From assembly GCF_024343675.1 (NCBI RefSeq), contig NZ_RJUD01000013.1, positions 1 to 64,000 of the forward strand: 64,000 nt of DNA. Direction: 5' to 3'. This stretch comes from Lacihabitans sp. CS3-21. GTDB taxonomy: Bacteria > Bacteroidota > Bacteroidia > Cytophagales > Spirosomataceae. Shown here piece by piece: positions 16,245-24,551 of this stretch (position 1 is the first letter of the stretch; the number at the start of each line of letters is the position of its first letter). Below the pieces are notes generated by a model. That model made no database searches, was not told where the DNA came from, and was given only the letters and a program-made list of their open reading frames with translations. Both the position numbers and the translations under genes were made by a program.

Positions 16245-17159
16245 TTACAATTGGGCTTTAATTGATTCTAAAATTTCTTTTCCACCTTCGGATAGTATTC
16301 TAATTGCCAATTTTGTGCCAAGCTCTTCAGGAGTCTCGTTTTTTTGTATTTCTTTAACTTTTATTATTTTTTGACCATCCAAAGAGATAATTCCAGCCGT
16401 AAAATGTACTTTATTTTCGACTAAAATACCGTTCCCAAATACTGGAATGGAGCAGCCACCTTTGAGTTCTCTTAAATACGCTCGCTCTGCCAAAAGACAT
16501 TGCTCAGTTTCAGGATCGTTACAGATTTCTCTTATTCTTGATGCCTTATTCCCATCTAATTTGTTCGAGATTTCTACCGCAACCGTTCCTTGACCTACTG
16601 GCGGGACAAATTGTTCATTGTCAAACTCATGGCGTATCATGTCATTGTATTTCATGCGGTTTACCCCTGCAAAGGCCAATAAAATGGCATCACAAGCACC
16701 GTCTTCCATTTTTTTGATACGAGTTTGGAGATTTCCTCTCATATCCACAATCTTAAAATGCGGAAAATAGGCTTTCAACATGGCAACTCTTCTGGTGGAG
16801 GAAGTGCCTACTACTAACTCTTTGGTAATGTTAATTTCTTTGTGGCTCACCAAAACGTCATTTATTTTTTCTCTTTCCGTAAAAGCAATAATTGAAAGAG
16901 ATTCATCTAACTCAGACTGTAAGTCTTTGGCACTGTGAACGGCAATGTCTATGGCACCGCTATGAAGTTGCTCCTCCAATTCTTCCGTAAAAACACCTTT
17001 ACTTCCAATTTTTGACAAAGCCCTGTCTAATATTTTGTCACCTTTGGTTTCTATAATTACAATTTCTGTGTCTATACTTGCTGATTCTAACTTAGATTGA
17101 ATGTAATCGGCCTGCCAAAGTGCCAAGAGGCTTCCTCTTGTTCCAATTTTGATTTTCAT
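16245..17159 (-). CDS. hemC: Hydroxymethylbilane synthase (porphobilinogen deaminase)
   Basis: Joins four porphobilinogen units in tetrapyrrole synthesis. The 304-residue protein begins MKIKIGTRGSLLALWQA, has VHSAKDL with catalytic Asp79, GTSSTRR (119-124), and LKGGCSIPV with Cys236, which carries the dipyrromethane cofactor. All key residues are present. It sits in a minus-strand unit with a PAP2-like gene four bases upstream and a cyclophilin downstream. Haem supply fits with the ccm genes found 4 kb away, though they form a separate operon. Confidence 0.97.
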   Translation of the reverse strand: MKIKIGTRGSLLALWQADYIQSKLESASIDTEIVIIETKGDKILDRALSKIGSKGVFTEELEEQLHSGAIDIAVHSAKDLQSELDESLSIIAFTEREKINDVLVSHKEINITKELVVGTSSTRRVAMLKAYFPHFKIVDMRGNLQTRIKKMEDGACDAILLAFAGVNRMKYNDMIRHEFDNEQFVPPVGQGTVAVEISNKLDGNKASRIREICNDPETEQCLLAERAYLRELKGGCSIPVFGNGILVENKVHFTAGIISLDGQKIIKVKEIQKNETPEELGTKLAIRILSEGGKEILESIKAQL

Positions 17160-17163
17160 AAAT

Positions 17164-17790
17164 TTATAAAAGATAAATCGTCCCTAAAACACCTGTAAAA
17201 AGGCCCCAAACTATACCTAGAGCTATTTGTTTGAGGGTATGTGCTCCCAAAATTAACCTAGATGAAGAAAGAATTCCTAGTAACAGTACTAATCCTAGAA
17301 TAGGTAGATAAAGGTTTTGTTCGACGAATTTGATATATACGGTAAAATTCACTGCTAAGATGCATGCCAGGGCTGAGGCATGGGCACTGATTTTTTCTTT
17401 TATGGAAAAAAGTGCCAAACCCAAAATATTGACTACCATAATAGCAATCAGGAAAGCGGTGGGTTCCAACAAACCGCCTTTAGAGTAAAAAAAATATGAA
17501 AGCGAAATGAAGAAACCCGACGTGATGAGGTAAACCTTGGGTCTTTCTTTGGTATTCGACATTTCTATGTCCGAAACAGATTTGGTATTATTTAGCCAAA
17601 AAACCAATAAAATGGGAAATACGGCTGTATAAAGAAAAATGATTGAAATAAATACTGCGAAGCTTTTTAAGGTAAAAAAGCTATAAAATAGAGATAGAGG
17701 TGCAAACACTTTGAGTATCAAAACCAAGTAAGTAGGCATAAATACTGGGTGCAAAACATAGGAAAGGAATTTTGATACTTTTAACTGCAC
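17164..17790 (-). CDS. PAP2-like membrane protein with altered active-site motifs
   Basis: Integral membrane protein of 208 residues with about six spans. Three segments line up with the PAP2 phosphatase motifs: NTKERPKVY (motif 1), KISAHASA in place of PSGH (motif 2), and SRLILGAHTLKQIALG (motif 3) with the conserved Arg and His but Gln where aspartate normally follows. Activity on lipid phosphates is therefore uncertain. The only start available is a GTG at 17790. It opens the hemC-cyclophilin unit. Confidence 0.68.
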   Translation of the reverse strand: MQLKVSKFLSYVLHPVFMPTYLVLILKVFAPLSLFYSFFTLKSFAVFISIIFLYTAVFPILLVFWLNNTKSVSDIEMSNTKERPKVYLITSGFFISLSYFFYSKGGLLEPTAFLIAIMVVNILGLALFSIKEKISAHASALACILAVNFTVYIKFVEQNLYLPILGLVLLLGILSSSRLILGAHTLKQIALGIVWGLFTGVLGTIYLL

Positions 17791-17883
17791 TTTGTTTTCA
17801 GCAATTGGTTTTATATATAGAAAAACATCACAAATATAAGGTTTTAAATGCTAAGCTACGGTAAAATTCTGTTTGCGAATAAC

Positions 17884-17912
17884 AAAAAATCCTACTCGTT
17901 CTGAATAGGATT
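17884..17912 (-). terminator. Terminator of rpoN
   Basis: AATCCTA/TAGGATT stem with an 11-base loop; on the minus strand the stem is followed by TTTTTTG. It is 33 bases after the rpoN stop. Confidence 0.7.
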
Positions 17913-17944
17913 CTTCTTTTTTATATGAAATATTAATAAATTTC

Positions 17945-19435
17945 TTACATTTCTTTTCTTAATCTAGCCACTGGGATGGCCAATTGCTCTCTGTATTTGG
18001 CAACAGTTCTACGAGCAATGTTATAACCACGTTTTTTAAGAAGTTTTTCCAGTTTGTCGTCAGAAAGTGGCGAATGTTTTGGTTCGCTTTCTATCAGTTC
18101 TTTCAAAATATTTTTCACTTCTCTGCTCGATGCTTCCTCTCCGTTATCGGTAGCAATACCTTCTGAGAAGAAATATTTCAATGGGTAAATACCAAAGTCG
18201 GTTTGCACAGATTTGCTGTTGGCAACCCTAGATACTGTTGAAATATCCATGTCGATTCTTTCAGCTATGTCCTTTAGAATCATTGGTTTAAGTTTATTTT
18301 CGTCGCCTTCATTGAAAAACTCTTGTTGATAAACCACAATGGCTTCCATGGTTTTCAAAAGGGTTTGTTGTCTTTGTTTGATGGCATCTATAAACCATTT
18401 TGCTGCATCGAGTTTTTGTTTTACAAAGCTCACCGTTTCTTTGATGTGGCGATTTTGTTTGTCGCTTTTGTCGTAGGTATCGAGCATTTCTGAAAACGAC
18501 CTGCTCACTCTCAACTGAGGAGCATTTTTCGAATTCAAGACAATTTCTAGTTTTCCGTTAACTGAAGAAACTATAAAGTCGGCCATCAAATAAGCCACGT
18601 TGTTTTCCGAAGAGCCCATATTGCCTGGTTTCGGGTTCAATCGTGTAATCAGACCTAGCGATTTCTTTAAAGTCTCGTCTTCAATGCTTAATTTTCTCTG
18701 AATTTTGTCAAAATGTTTTTTTGTAAATTCTTCAAAATGATCCTCTAGAATAGTAAGGGCAATATTGTTTTCTAGTGAGTTTCTGTTTTTTTCTAATTGA
18801 AGAATCAGACATTCTTGTAAATCTCTGGCTCCGATTCCAGCTGGTTCGAATTTTTGTATTTTTTTCAGAATTGTGATTACTTCATCTTCCGAACAATAAA
18901 TATTCTGACCAAAAGCTAAATCATTGCATATCGATCTAATGGGTCTTCTCAAATATCCATCGTCTTCGATAGATCCTATAAGCTGCTGCCCAATTTGAGT
19001 TTCACGCTCATTGAGTCTTAAAAAGCCCAATTGCTGCAAAAGAGATTCTGATAGCGAATCGATGGCCACAACTGGCATTGTATCTTTTTCTTCCTCTCCC
19101 CAACCATCACTGGCCATTTTATAACCTGAGTATTCATCTTGATTGATATACTCTTTTACATTGAGTTCGTTTAAATTATAGGTATCTAAACTGTCATATT
19201 CATTATAGTCGTTGTTAAATTCATCATCAGAGGAACCTGAATTATCACCATAGATATCGTCATCTTGGTTTCTTTCTTGAATTTCCATTCCTTCCTCGAG
19301 AGCAGGATTGATTTCTAACTCTTCTTCAATCCTTTGGTTTAATTCAGCCGTTGGAATCTGAAGCAATTTGATGAATTGTATTTGTTGAGGGGAAAGCCTC
19401 TGTTGGAGTGATTGACTTAGAGCTAGTTTCTGCAT
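17945..19435 (-). CDS. rpoN: RNA polymerase sigma-54 factor
   Basis: Alternative sigma factor of 496 residues needing AAA+ activators. Region I is the glutamine/leucine-rich start (LSQSLQQRLSPQQIQFIKLLQ, about 6-26). An acidic linker follows (about 50-115, runs of Asp/Asn/Glu). The core-binding region and helix-turn-helix occupy the middle, and the RpoN box ARRTVAKYRE is at 474-483 near the end. Length and order are normal. No activator gene or hpf is adjacent, unlike in Proteobacteria. It is transcribed alone. Confidence 0.97.
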   Translation of the reverse strand: MQKLALSQSLQQRLSPQQIQFIKLLQIPTAELNQRIEEELEINPALEEGMEIQERNQDDDIYGDNSGSSDDEFNNDYNEYDSLDTYNLNELNVKEYINQDEYSGYKMASDGWGEEEKDTMPVVAIDSLSESLLQQLGFLRLNERETQIGQQLIGSIEDDGYLRRPIRSICNDLAFGQNIYCSEDEVITILKKIQKFEPAGIGARDLQECLILQLEKNRNSLENNIALTILEDHFEEFTKKHFDKIQRKLSIEDETLKKSLGLITRLNPKPGNMGSSENNVAYLMADFIVSSVNGKLEIVLNSKNAPQLRVSRSFSEMLDTYDKSDKQNRHIKETVSFVKQKLDAAKWFIDAIKQRQQTLLKTMEAIVVYQQEFFNEGDENKLKPMILKDIAERIDMDISTVSRVANSKSVQTDFGIYPLKYFFSEGIATDNGEEASSREVKNILKELIESEPKHSPLSDDKLEKLLKKRGYNIARRTVAKYREQLAIPVARLRKEM

Positions 19436-19693
19436 TTTATTAGAGTTTTCTCAAATGATCTATTAGGAATATTTTTTAGGGTATTACATTAATCATGCCA
19501 AAAAAATATTTTCTCTTTTATAAAACTATCGTATTTCTATTATATTATCAAATTTATTTGGATAATATATAATAATATTATTTTAAATGATTGATTTGTA
19601 GGTGCTTAGTTTTATTCTTTATTTTTGGAGAAACCATAATTAATTTGAATAAAAATCAATAAAAAAAATCCAAAAGATGAGAAACTTTATTCT

Positions 19694-20857
19694 TTAAGAG
19701 AAGGATCTTAAAATAGTCTGTAGTTTAATTTCTGTTTCATTCCATTCCTTTTCTGGATCAGAATCTTCGGTAATTCCACCTCCAGCGAAGGCATAAACTT
19801 GCTGGTTTTCGATTTTCAGGGTGCGGATATTTACAAACAAATGACTGTTGTTATCAATGTTTACTGGACCCAGATAGCCGCTATAAAATTCTCTGTCGTA
19901 TTCCTCTATTTTCTCAATGATGCTCTCAGCAGCCTCTTTGGGCATTCCACAAACGGCAGGCGTAGGATGGAGAAGATCTAACATCACAGAACTTAAATTG
20001 CTGAAATTTATTTCTTTGGTATCTATGCTGTAGCTGGTGTTTAAGTGGAGTAAGTTGCCTGCTTTTACAGTTTTGGGGCCTTCTTCTAAAAATTCTCTAA
20101 CTCTGATTTTCTTAAGACAATTTATTATATAACGTCCTACGAAGGCTTGTTCTTCTATTTCCTTGTGCGACCAAAGAGCATCTAATGGCCTGATTTCGTT
20201 ACCATTTTTGTCGATGGCGGATTGCGTACCAGCTAAAGACACCGTTTTAAACATGCCATTTTCGTCTTGAGAAACCAATATTTCAGGAGATGCCCCGAGC
20301 CATATTTGATTTTTCCAAGGTACATTTACCAAAGATACAAATCCGCTAGGATTGGATTTTGAAAGGTTTTGGAAACCTTTTAAAAGGTTATTTTCAGCAA
20401 TTTCTCCCAAATGTTTCTTTCTAGAAAGAACTACTTTTTTGGCTTCTCCATTCTGTATGCAAACTATTACAGCCTCCACTTTCTTTTTGTGCGATTGCCT
20501 ATCACATGAATCATTTTTGCCTTTCAATGAGAAGTTTTCACTAAGAATATATTTTGATAATTCAAATTTATCCTTCAAATATTCTGGCACTTCAATATCT
20601 GAAAAGTCTTTAATATCTACTTCGAAGTCGTTTTTGTAAAAGTAAGGGAGTTCGTTTTCTTTGTCGTATGGAGCCATGACAAACCCCGAGCCACATTCGT
20701 CAAAGTCAATCCTTTTTCTGTTTTCAGATTTATCAAAACTAACTATCAGCTTGACTTGCGAAGTATTGGGCATTTTGTATAGGGCAAAAGGAAATTTTTG
20801 CTCTATACAGTTCTCTAGAAAAAGATCAATATTTATACTTGATTTGGTGGCAATCAT
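19694..20857 (-). CDS. menF: Isochorismate synthase
   Basis: Chorismate-binding enzyme of 387 residues, converting chorismate to isochorismate as the entry to menaquinone. The C-terminal chorismate domain shows KVVLSRKKH (about 157-165), LGASPEILV, SLAGTQ (about 220), LHPTPAVCGMPKE (about 305-317), and FAGGGIT near the end with the metal-binding glutamates around it. The N-terminal third is variable as usual. Its ATG overlaps the ccmE stop by four bases, so it belongs to the ccm operon. Anthranilate or aminodeoxychorismate synthase is excluded by the TPAVCG motif. Confidence 0.9.
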   Translation of the reverse strand: MIATKSSINIDLFLENCIEQKFPFALYKMPNTSQVKLIVSFDKSENRKRIDFDECGSGFVMAPYDKENELPYFYKNDFEVDIKDFSDIEVPEYLKDKFELSKYILSENFSLKGKNDSCDRQSHKKKVEAVIVCIQNGEAKKVVLSRKKHLGEIAENNLLKGFQNLSKSNPSGFVSLVNVPWKNQIWLGASPEILVSQDENGMFKTVSLAGTQSAIDKNGNEIRPLDALWSHKEIEEQAFVGRYIINCLKKIRVREFLEEGPKTVKAGNLLHLNTSYSIDTKEINFSNLSSVMLDLLHPTPAVCGMPKEAAESIIEKIEEYDREFYSGYLGPVNIDNNSHLFVNIRTLKIENQQVYAFAGGGITEDSDPEKEWNETEIKLQTILRSFS

Positions 20858-21279
20858 TCACTTTCGACTTTCAATTCGCCGTTGTTGTATTTCGATGGAC
20901 ACTTTAATAGAATTTGTTCAGCCTCAAATTGTTTGGTATTCAAGTCCATGTGACCTACCACTACCACTTTTTCAGACTTATCCATATCCTGCGGCTTTGG
21001 TTGTTTAAACACTACCAACTCTTCATTGTTTAAAGAGTCACGCATCATAAATTCAAAATGATTGGGGTCTACCGATGGTTCATATTTCATTCCCAATGGT
21101 TTGCCATCAGCTCCTTTTATCAATTCACCCACCACGTGGATAGATCCCTTATCACCATTTTCGGCCATTTCTTTGGCTTCTTTGAAAGAGGCATAGGTAC
21201 TGGCATCACCTATGGTTGAAATTATCATTGTGATTGCAATAGCTATGACCACCAATGCAATGATATGTGTTTTTTTCAT
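20854..21279 (-). CDS. ccmE: Cytochrome c maturation haem chaperone CcmE, CxxxY variant
   Basis: Carries haem from CcmC to CcmF at the periplasmic face. The 141-residue protein has an N-terminal anchor (6-22) and an OB-fold domain. Where the classic protein has the haem-binding HxxxY motif, this one has Cys127-Pro-Ser-Lys-Tyr131. A CxxxY form is known from Desulfovibrio and archaeal CcmE and belongs to the variant maturation system. The remainder (GSIHVVGELIKG, EKVVVVGHMD) is ordinary. Lies 40 bases after ccmD and overlaps the isochorismate synthase start by four bases. Confidence 0.85.
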   Translation of the reverse strand: MKKTHIIALVVIAIAITMIISTIGDASTYASFKEAKEMAENGDKGSIHVVGELIKGADGKPLGMKYEPSVDPNHFEFMMRDSLNNEELVVFKQPKPQDMDKSEKVVVVGHMDLNTKQFEAEQILLKCPSKYNNGELKVESE

Positions 21280-21319
21280 TTTTGTTATATTTAGTTTATG
21301 AAGTTTTTCGTCTCCAAAA

Positions 21320-21487
21320 CTATTTCTTAATTTCTTTTTCTAGTTTACTAACTTTCCTGTCGATACTGAATAGGTAGGCTATTAAACCTAGAACTACTAT
21401 GGATACAACAGCTACTACCACATATATTTTACCGTCTGCTCTGAAGGCATCCGCCATTTCTACATCTTGCAAATTCAATAAACTCAT
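21320..21487 (-). CDS. ccmD: CcmD family protein (55 residues)
   Basis: Small membrane protein from ATG at 21487 to TAG at 21320. One transmembrane span (IYVVVAVVSIVVLGLIAYLF, 21-40) is followed by a basic tail (SIDRKVSKLEKEIKK). Position and topology match CcmD, which releases haem-loaded CcmE from the CcmABC complex. Its ATG overlaps the ccmC stop (ATGA). It is short and easily missed, but gene order B-C-D-E makes the call firm. Confidence 0.82.
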   Translation of the reverse strand: MSLLNLQDVEMADAFRADGKIYVVVAVVSIVVLGLIAYLFSIDRKVSKLEKEIKK

Positions 21488-22149
21488 AGGTTGTCTTGTA
21501 AATGGTTATTCAATAATTTTATTCTAATTCTAAGCGACGATATCCAAACACCCACCAAAATCCAAGCGAGAATAGCTGGGTAAAATACCATACGCATATT
21601 ACTGTCCATATCGTATTTTCCAAATGCTGGATTTCCACCATTGCCAGGATGTAAAGAGTCTGTAAGGCGAGGCAATATCCACACCAAAGGCATAAATGAT
21701 GCAAAGGCAAATATGTTGTAAACTGCCGAAAGTCTAGCTTTCTTTTGTTCGTCTTCAAATGAGCCTCGTAGTACAAAGTAAGCCGAGTAAATAAGTAAGC
21801 CAACCTCAACGGCTATGATTTTGGGGTCTTTTGGTAGTGGGTCTCCCCAAGTGTAATTTCCCCAAATAGAGCCAGTTATAAAACCCAAAACTCCAAAAAC
21901 AATGGCCACGTTGGCAAATTCTACGGCGTACACATCGTCTTGGACTTGTCCGTTTCTCAAATATTTGATAGAATAAACCAAAGAGGAAATCATCAAGGCC
22001 ATCATACCGAACCACATCGGTACATGAAAATAGACATTTCTTATGGTCTCATTTAATATAGGTTGCCTTGGCACTTCACCAATTAGTCCAAAGATTGCGG
22101 TATAAAGTAAGAGGCCCGCTGCCAAAAATTTCCACCAGATTTTTCTCAT
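21484..22149 (-). CDS. ccmC: Haem exporter protein CcmC
   Basis: Membrane protein of 221 residues with six spans that presents haem to CcmE. The tryptophan-rich motif is GSIWGNYTWGDP (about 103-114), and the two flanking histidines are in YFHVPMW (residue 42) and SLHPG (about 167). These are the features of the haem-handling family with CcmF and CcsA. It starts five bases after ccmB ends and overlaps ccmD by four bases. CcmA and CcmF are not in the window. Confidence 0.92.
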   Translation of the reverse strand: MRKIWWKFLAAGLLLYTAIFGLIGEVPRQPILNETIRNVYFHVPMWFGMMALMISSLVYSIKYLRNGQVQDDVYAVEFANVAIVFGVLGFITGSIWGNYTWGDPLPKDPKIIAVEVGLLIYSAYFVLRGSFEDEQKKARLSAVYNIFAFASFMPLVWILPRLTDSLHPGNGGNPAFGKYDMDSNMRMVFYPAILAWILVGVWISSLRIRIKLLNNHLQDNL

Positions 22150-22153
22150 ATTT

Positions 22154-22816
22154 TTAACTTTTCCAAAGAAACGGAAACAACATATAACTTAACGCAATAA
22201 CTATTAAATCAATTCCTGAAATGACCAATATTTCATCATAGCTAGCACTTAATGCCAACCCATCCATGGCATTTTTGGAGAGTTTTATAAGCATACTCAG
22301 CATAGGTAGTAAAATTGGGAAACTTAGCACAGCCATAAGTCCCGAGGTATTATCTGATTTTGAGGCAATACCCGCAATGAGCGTCAAACTAGCACTAAAT
22401 CCCAATGCACCCAAAGTCAATGATAATAGATATAAACCTAGATTTTCGGCTTTGTTTCCCATAAAAATGGAGTAAATCAAAAAGCCTAAAAAGCCCAAGA
22501 AAACCATTAATAGAAAATTGTAAATGATTTTGGCCATAATTATAGAGCTGGGTTTGGCAATCTGATAATAATATAGTTGTCTTCCAGCTTTTTCTTGAAT
22601 AAAACTTTTTGTGATAGAGTTGACTGCTGAAAACAGAATAATTATCCAAAAAAGGGTATTCCAAGTGATAGGTTCGATGCTGTTGGTTTTTAGTTTAAAA
22701 CTAATGTAACACATAAAAACTGTAGAAACCACATACAAAACCATACCGTTGAAAGCGTACTTTTGCCGCCATTCGAGTATGATGTCTTTGATGATGAGGT
22801 TTTTGATTTCCTGCAT
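22154..22816 (-). CDS. ccmB: Haem exporter permease CcmB
   Basis: Permease of 220 residues with six spans, partner of the ATPase CcmA. It opens with KDIILEWRQKYAFNGMVLY (the cytoplasmic-helix signature of CcmB) and has the family's FIQEKAGRQLYYYQIAKPS segment (about 72-90). First gene of the ccmBCDE-isochorismate synthase unit. A -7 box lies at 22889-22896. Confidence 0.9.
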   Translation of the reverse strand: MQEIKNLIIKDIILEWRQKYAFNGMVLYVVSTVFMCYISFKLKTNSIEPITWNTLFWIIILFSAVNSITKSFIQEKAGRQLYYYQIAKPSSIIMAKIIYNFLLMVFLGFLGFLIYSIFMGNKAENLGLYLLSLTLGALGFSASLTLIAGIASKSDNTSGLMAVLSFPILLPMLSMLIKLSKNAMDGLALSASYDEILVISGIDLIVIALSYMLFPFLWKS

Positions 22817-22888
22817 TTTATGGTTTTGAATTATGATTGCATCGAGCAGGGTTTCTCTTCATTGTTTTCTTCGAAACCTAAAGCAGGA

Positions 22889-22896
22889 CAAAATTA
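22889..22896 (-). promoter_or_regulatory. -7 box of the ccm operon
   Basis: TAATTTTG on the minus strand, about 75 bases before the ccmB start. No TTG at the expected upstream distance, so only the -7 element is supported. Confidence 0.35.
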
Positions 22897-22928
22897 ATCA
22901 AATGATAAGTCGAAGTACATGAGATTGC

Positions 22929-24404
22929 TCATTTATTTTTAATCAAATCTAAAGTGAAGTTCAATTGGGCGTCTTTTCGTTTAATAAAATCATCAAAAGA
23001 TTGTTCCACATAATAATCGGGTTCCACAAAAAATGTCTTGTTGGTTTTGTTTGGCTGGGCATGAATTATCTTCATTAAGGGTATGTGCAATTTCAATTTA
23101 GAATTTGGGAGTTTTATGTCTTTCCACTGCCCCGCAAAACTACCCCAGTTTGCTCCGCCAGGCTGCATGCCGATGAAAGTTGCCCGATTCATGTCTTTCC
23201 ATAAACCAATGGTAAAGGTAGTAGCAGAATAGGAGCCTCCATCCATCAAAACATAAATTTTCTTGTCGTAATGGTATTTATTGGCTAGTTTGGTTTTTTT
23301 TCTTTTTGATCCAACTCTTATAAAGGTATCATCATTGAATTTGTTGAATACAAATCTCCCAGCTATATAGGGCAAAATGAAGTATGGTGGGAAAATTTTC
23401 AGAAAAGAAGCCTTTTTTATATACGTCGTGTCAATGATCTCAAAAGGCTCAGGTGCAATATATTTCGTGATTCTGGAAACGTTATTGATTAGCCCACCAC
23501 CGTTAAATCTAAAGTCTACTATTAGATGCTCGATTTCGTTATTTTCGATGGCTTTAAAGTGTTTTTTTAACAATTTCTTGAATCGGTGTTGGGGAAAATC
23601 AAATTTATTGCCCTTTTCTTTAAAACTCAGCACATCTAAATAAGCAATATGATTTAGACTATCCAGAATTTTGAAGTTGAGATTCTTCCTACTTACGTTT
23701 TTGTATCGCTTGTTAAGTATTTTGGTTGCCTCTTTCGGCGTTTCAAAAGCTATTTTTTTTACAAAAACAGAATCATTGTTCGGTTTTTTGTAGGCTACGT
23801 CTACACTGTCTTTTATTCCGTAAACATAATTGTAGTTTCTGGCAAAAAGCCGTTCGGCATAATACTTTTTGCTGGTTTCATTGCCATTGTCTGTTCCCCA
23901 TAGTTTTTGAAAGCTTTCAAAGTTTTTATTTACAGACACGCCGTCTATTGAAATAACTTCAGAGCCTCTAATCAGCGTGCTATCTGAGGACATATTAAAA
24001 TGTATATAAAACTTTTCTCCAACTTTACGAATGGTAAGTGGAATGGATTTTCTGTCTTTTTTTTCTATGAAGTTTTTTGGCAATAGGGTAGAGGTGTGTA
24101 AATCTTTCATGCCACCTGTAAACGCATTGGTGAGCCTGTAGGCTTCCAAAATATTGAGTTTTTCGGGAAGATTTTCAATAATGGTCAGATACCTATTCTC
24201 AAATTCTTCTTTGGATTCATAATAATATATGCCCAAATGATATTTTTCAATATTCTTTTTTGCTGAGGCTAAATCCTTTTTGAATTCTTCTTTGGTTATG
24301 GTTTTTTGCCCAAATGCAATTAGAGAAGAAAATAATAATAGTACACAAAAGACCAATAATTTTGGAAGTACCCATTTAGAATTTTTATTTTTTTTTGAGG
24401 TCAT
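22929..24404 (-). CDS. S41 family (C-terminal processing) peptidase
   Basis: Exported serine protease-like protein of 491 residues. A hydrophobic signal or anchor lies at about 13-32. A PDZ-like segment (GSEVISIDGVSVNK) precedes the S41 core, with VDFRFNGGGLINN near 298 and LMDGGSYSATTF (386-397), where Ser391 or Ser393 is the likely nucleophile. The family cuts at hydrophobic C-termini in the periplasm. Bacteroidota have many such paralogues with unknown substrates. The catalytic lysine could not be placed by eye. Divergent from nusB. Confidence 0.82.
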   Translation of the reverse strand: MTSKKNKNSKWVLPKLLVFCVLLLFSSLIAFGQKTITKEEFKKDLASAKKNIEKYHLGIYYYESKEEFENRYLTIIENLPEKLNILEAYRLTNAFTGGMKDLHTSTLLPKNFIEKKDRKSIPLTIRKVGEKFYIHFNMSSDSTLIRGSEVISIDGVSVNKNFESFQKLWGTDNGNETSKKYYAERLFARNYNYVYGIKDSVDVAYKKPNNDSVFVKKIAFETPKEATKILNKRYKNVSRKNLNFKILDSLNHIAYLDVLSFKEKGNKFDFPQHRFKKLLKKHFKAIENNEIEHLIVDFRFNGGGLINNVSRITKYIAPEPFEIIDTTYIKKASFLKIFPPYFILPYIAGRFVFNKFNDDTFIRVGSKRKKTKLANKYHYDKKIYVLMDGGSYSATTFTIGLWKDMNRATFIGMQPGGANWGSFAGQWKDIKLPNSKLKLHIPLMKIIHAQPNKTNKTFFVEPDYYVEQSFDDFIKRKDAQLNFTLDLIKNK

Positions 24405-24513
24405 AAAGTCGCAATTCTCTTGTAAATAGTAGTTTATGAAATGGTTTTGAGCTTTATTTTTGAGATTTTAAACTTCAAATCTCATTAAGACTTAAAAATA
24501 GCTATCTTTTTTT

Positions 24514-24521
24514 TATCTTTG
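24514..24521 (+). promoter_or_regulatory. -7 box of the nusB operon
   Basis: TATCTTTG fits TAnnTTTG and lies 30 bases before the nusB ATG. No clear TTG at the upstream site. Confidence 0.45.
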
Positions 24522-24551
24522 TACCCGAAATGAAAAGTTCTTTGAAACAAT

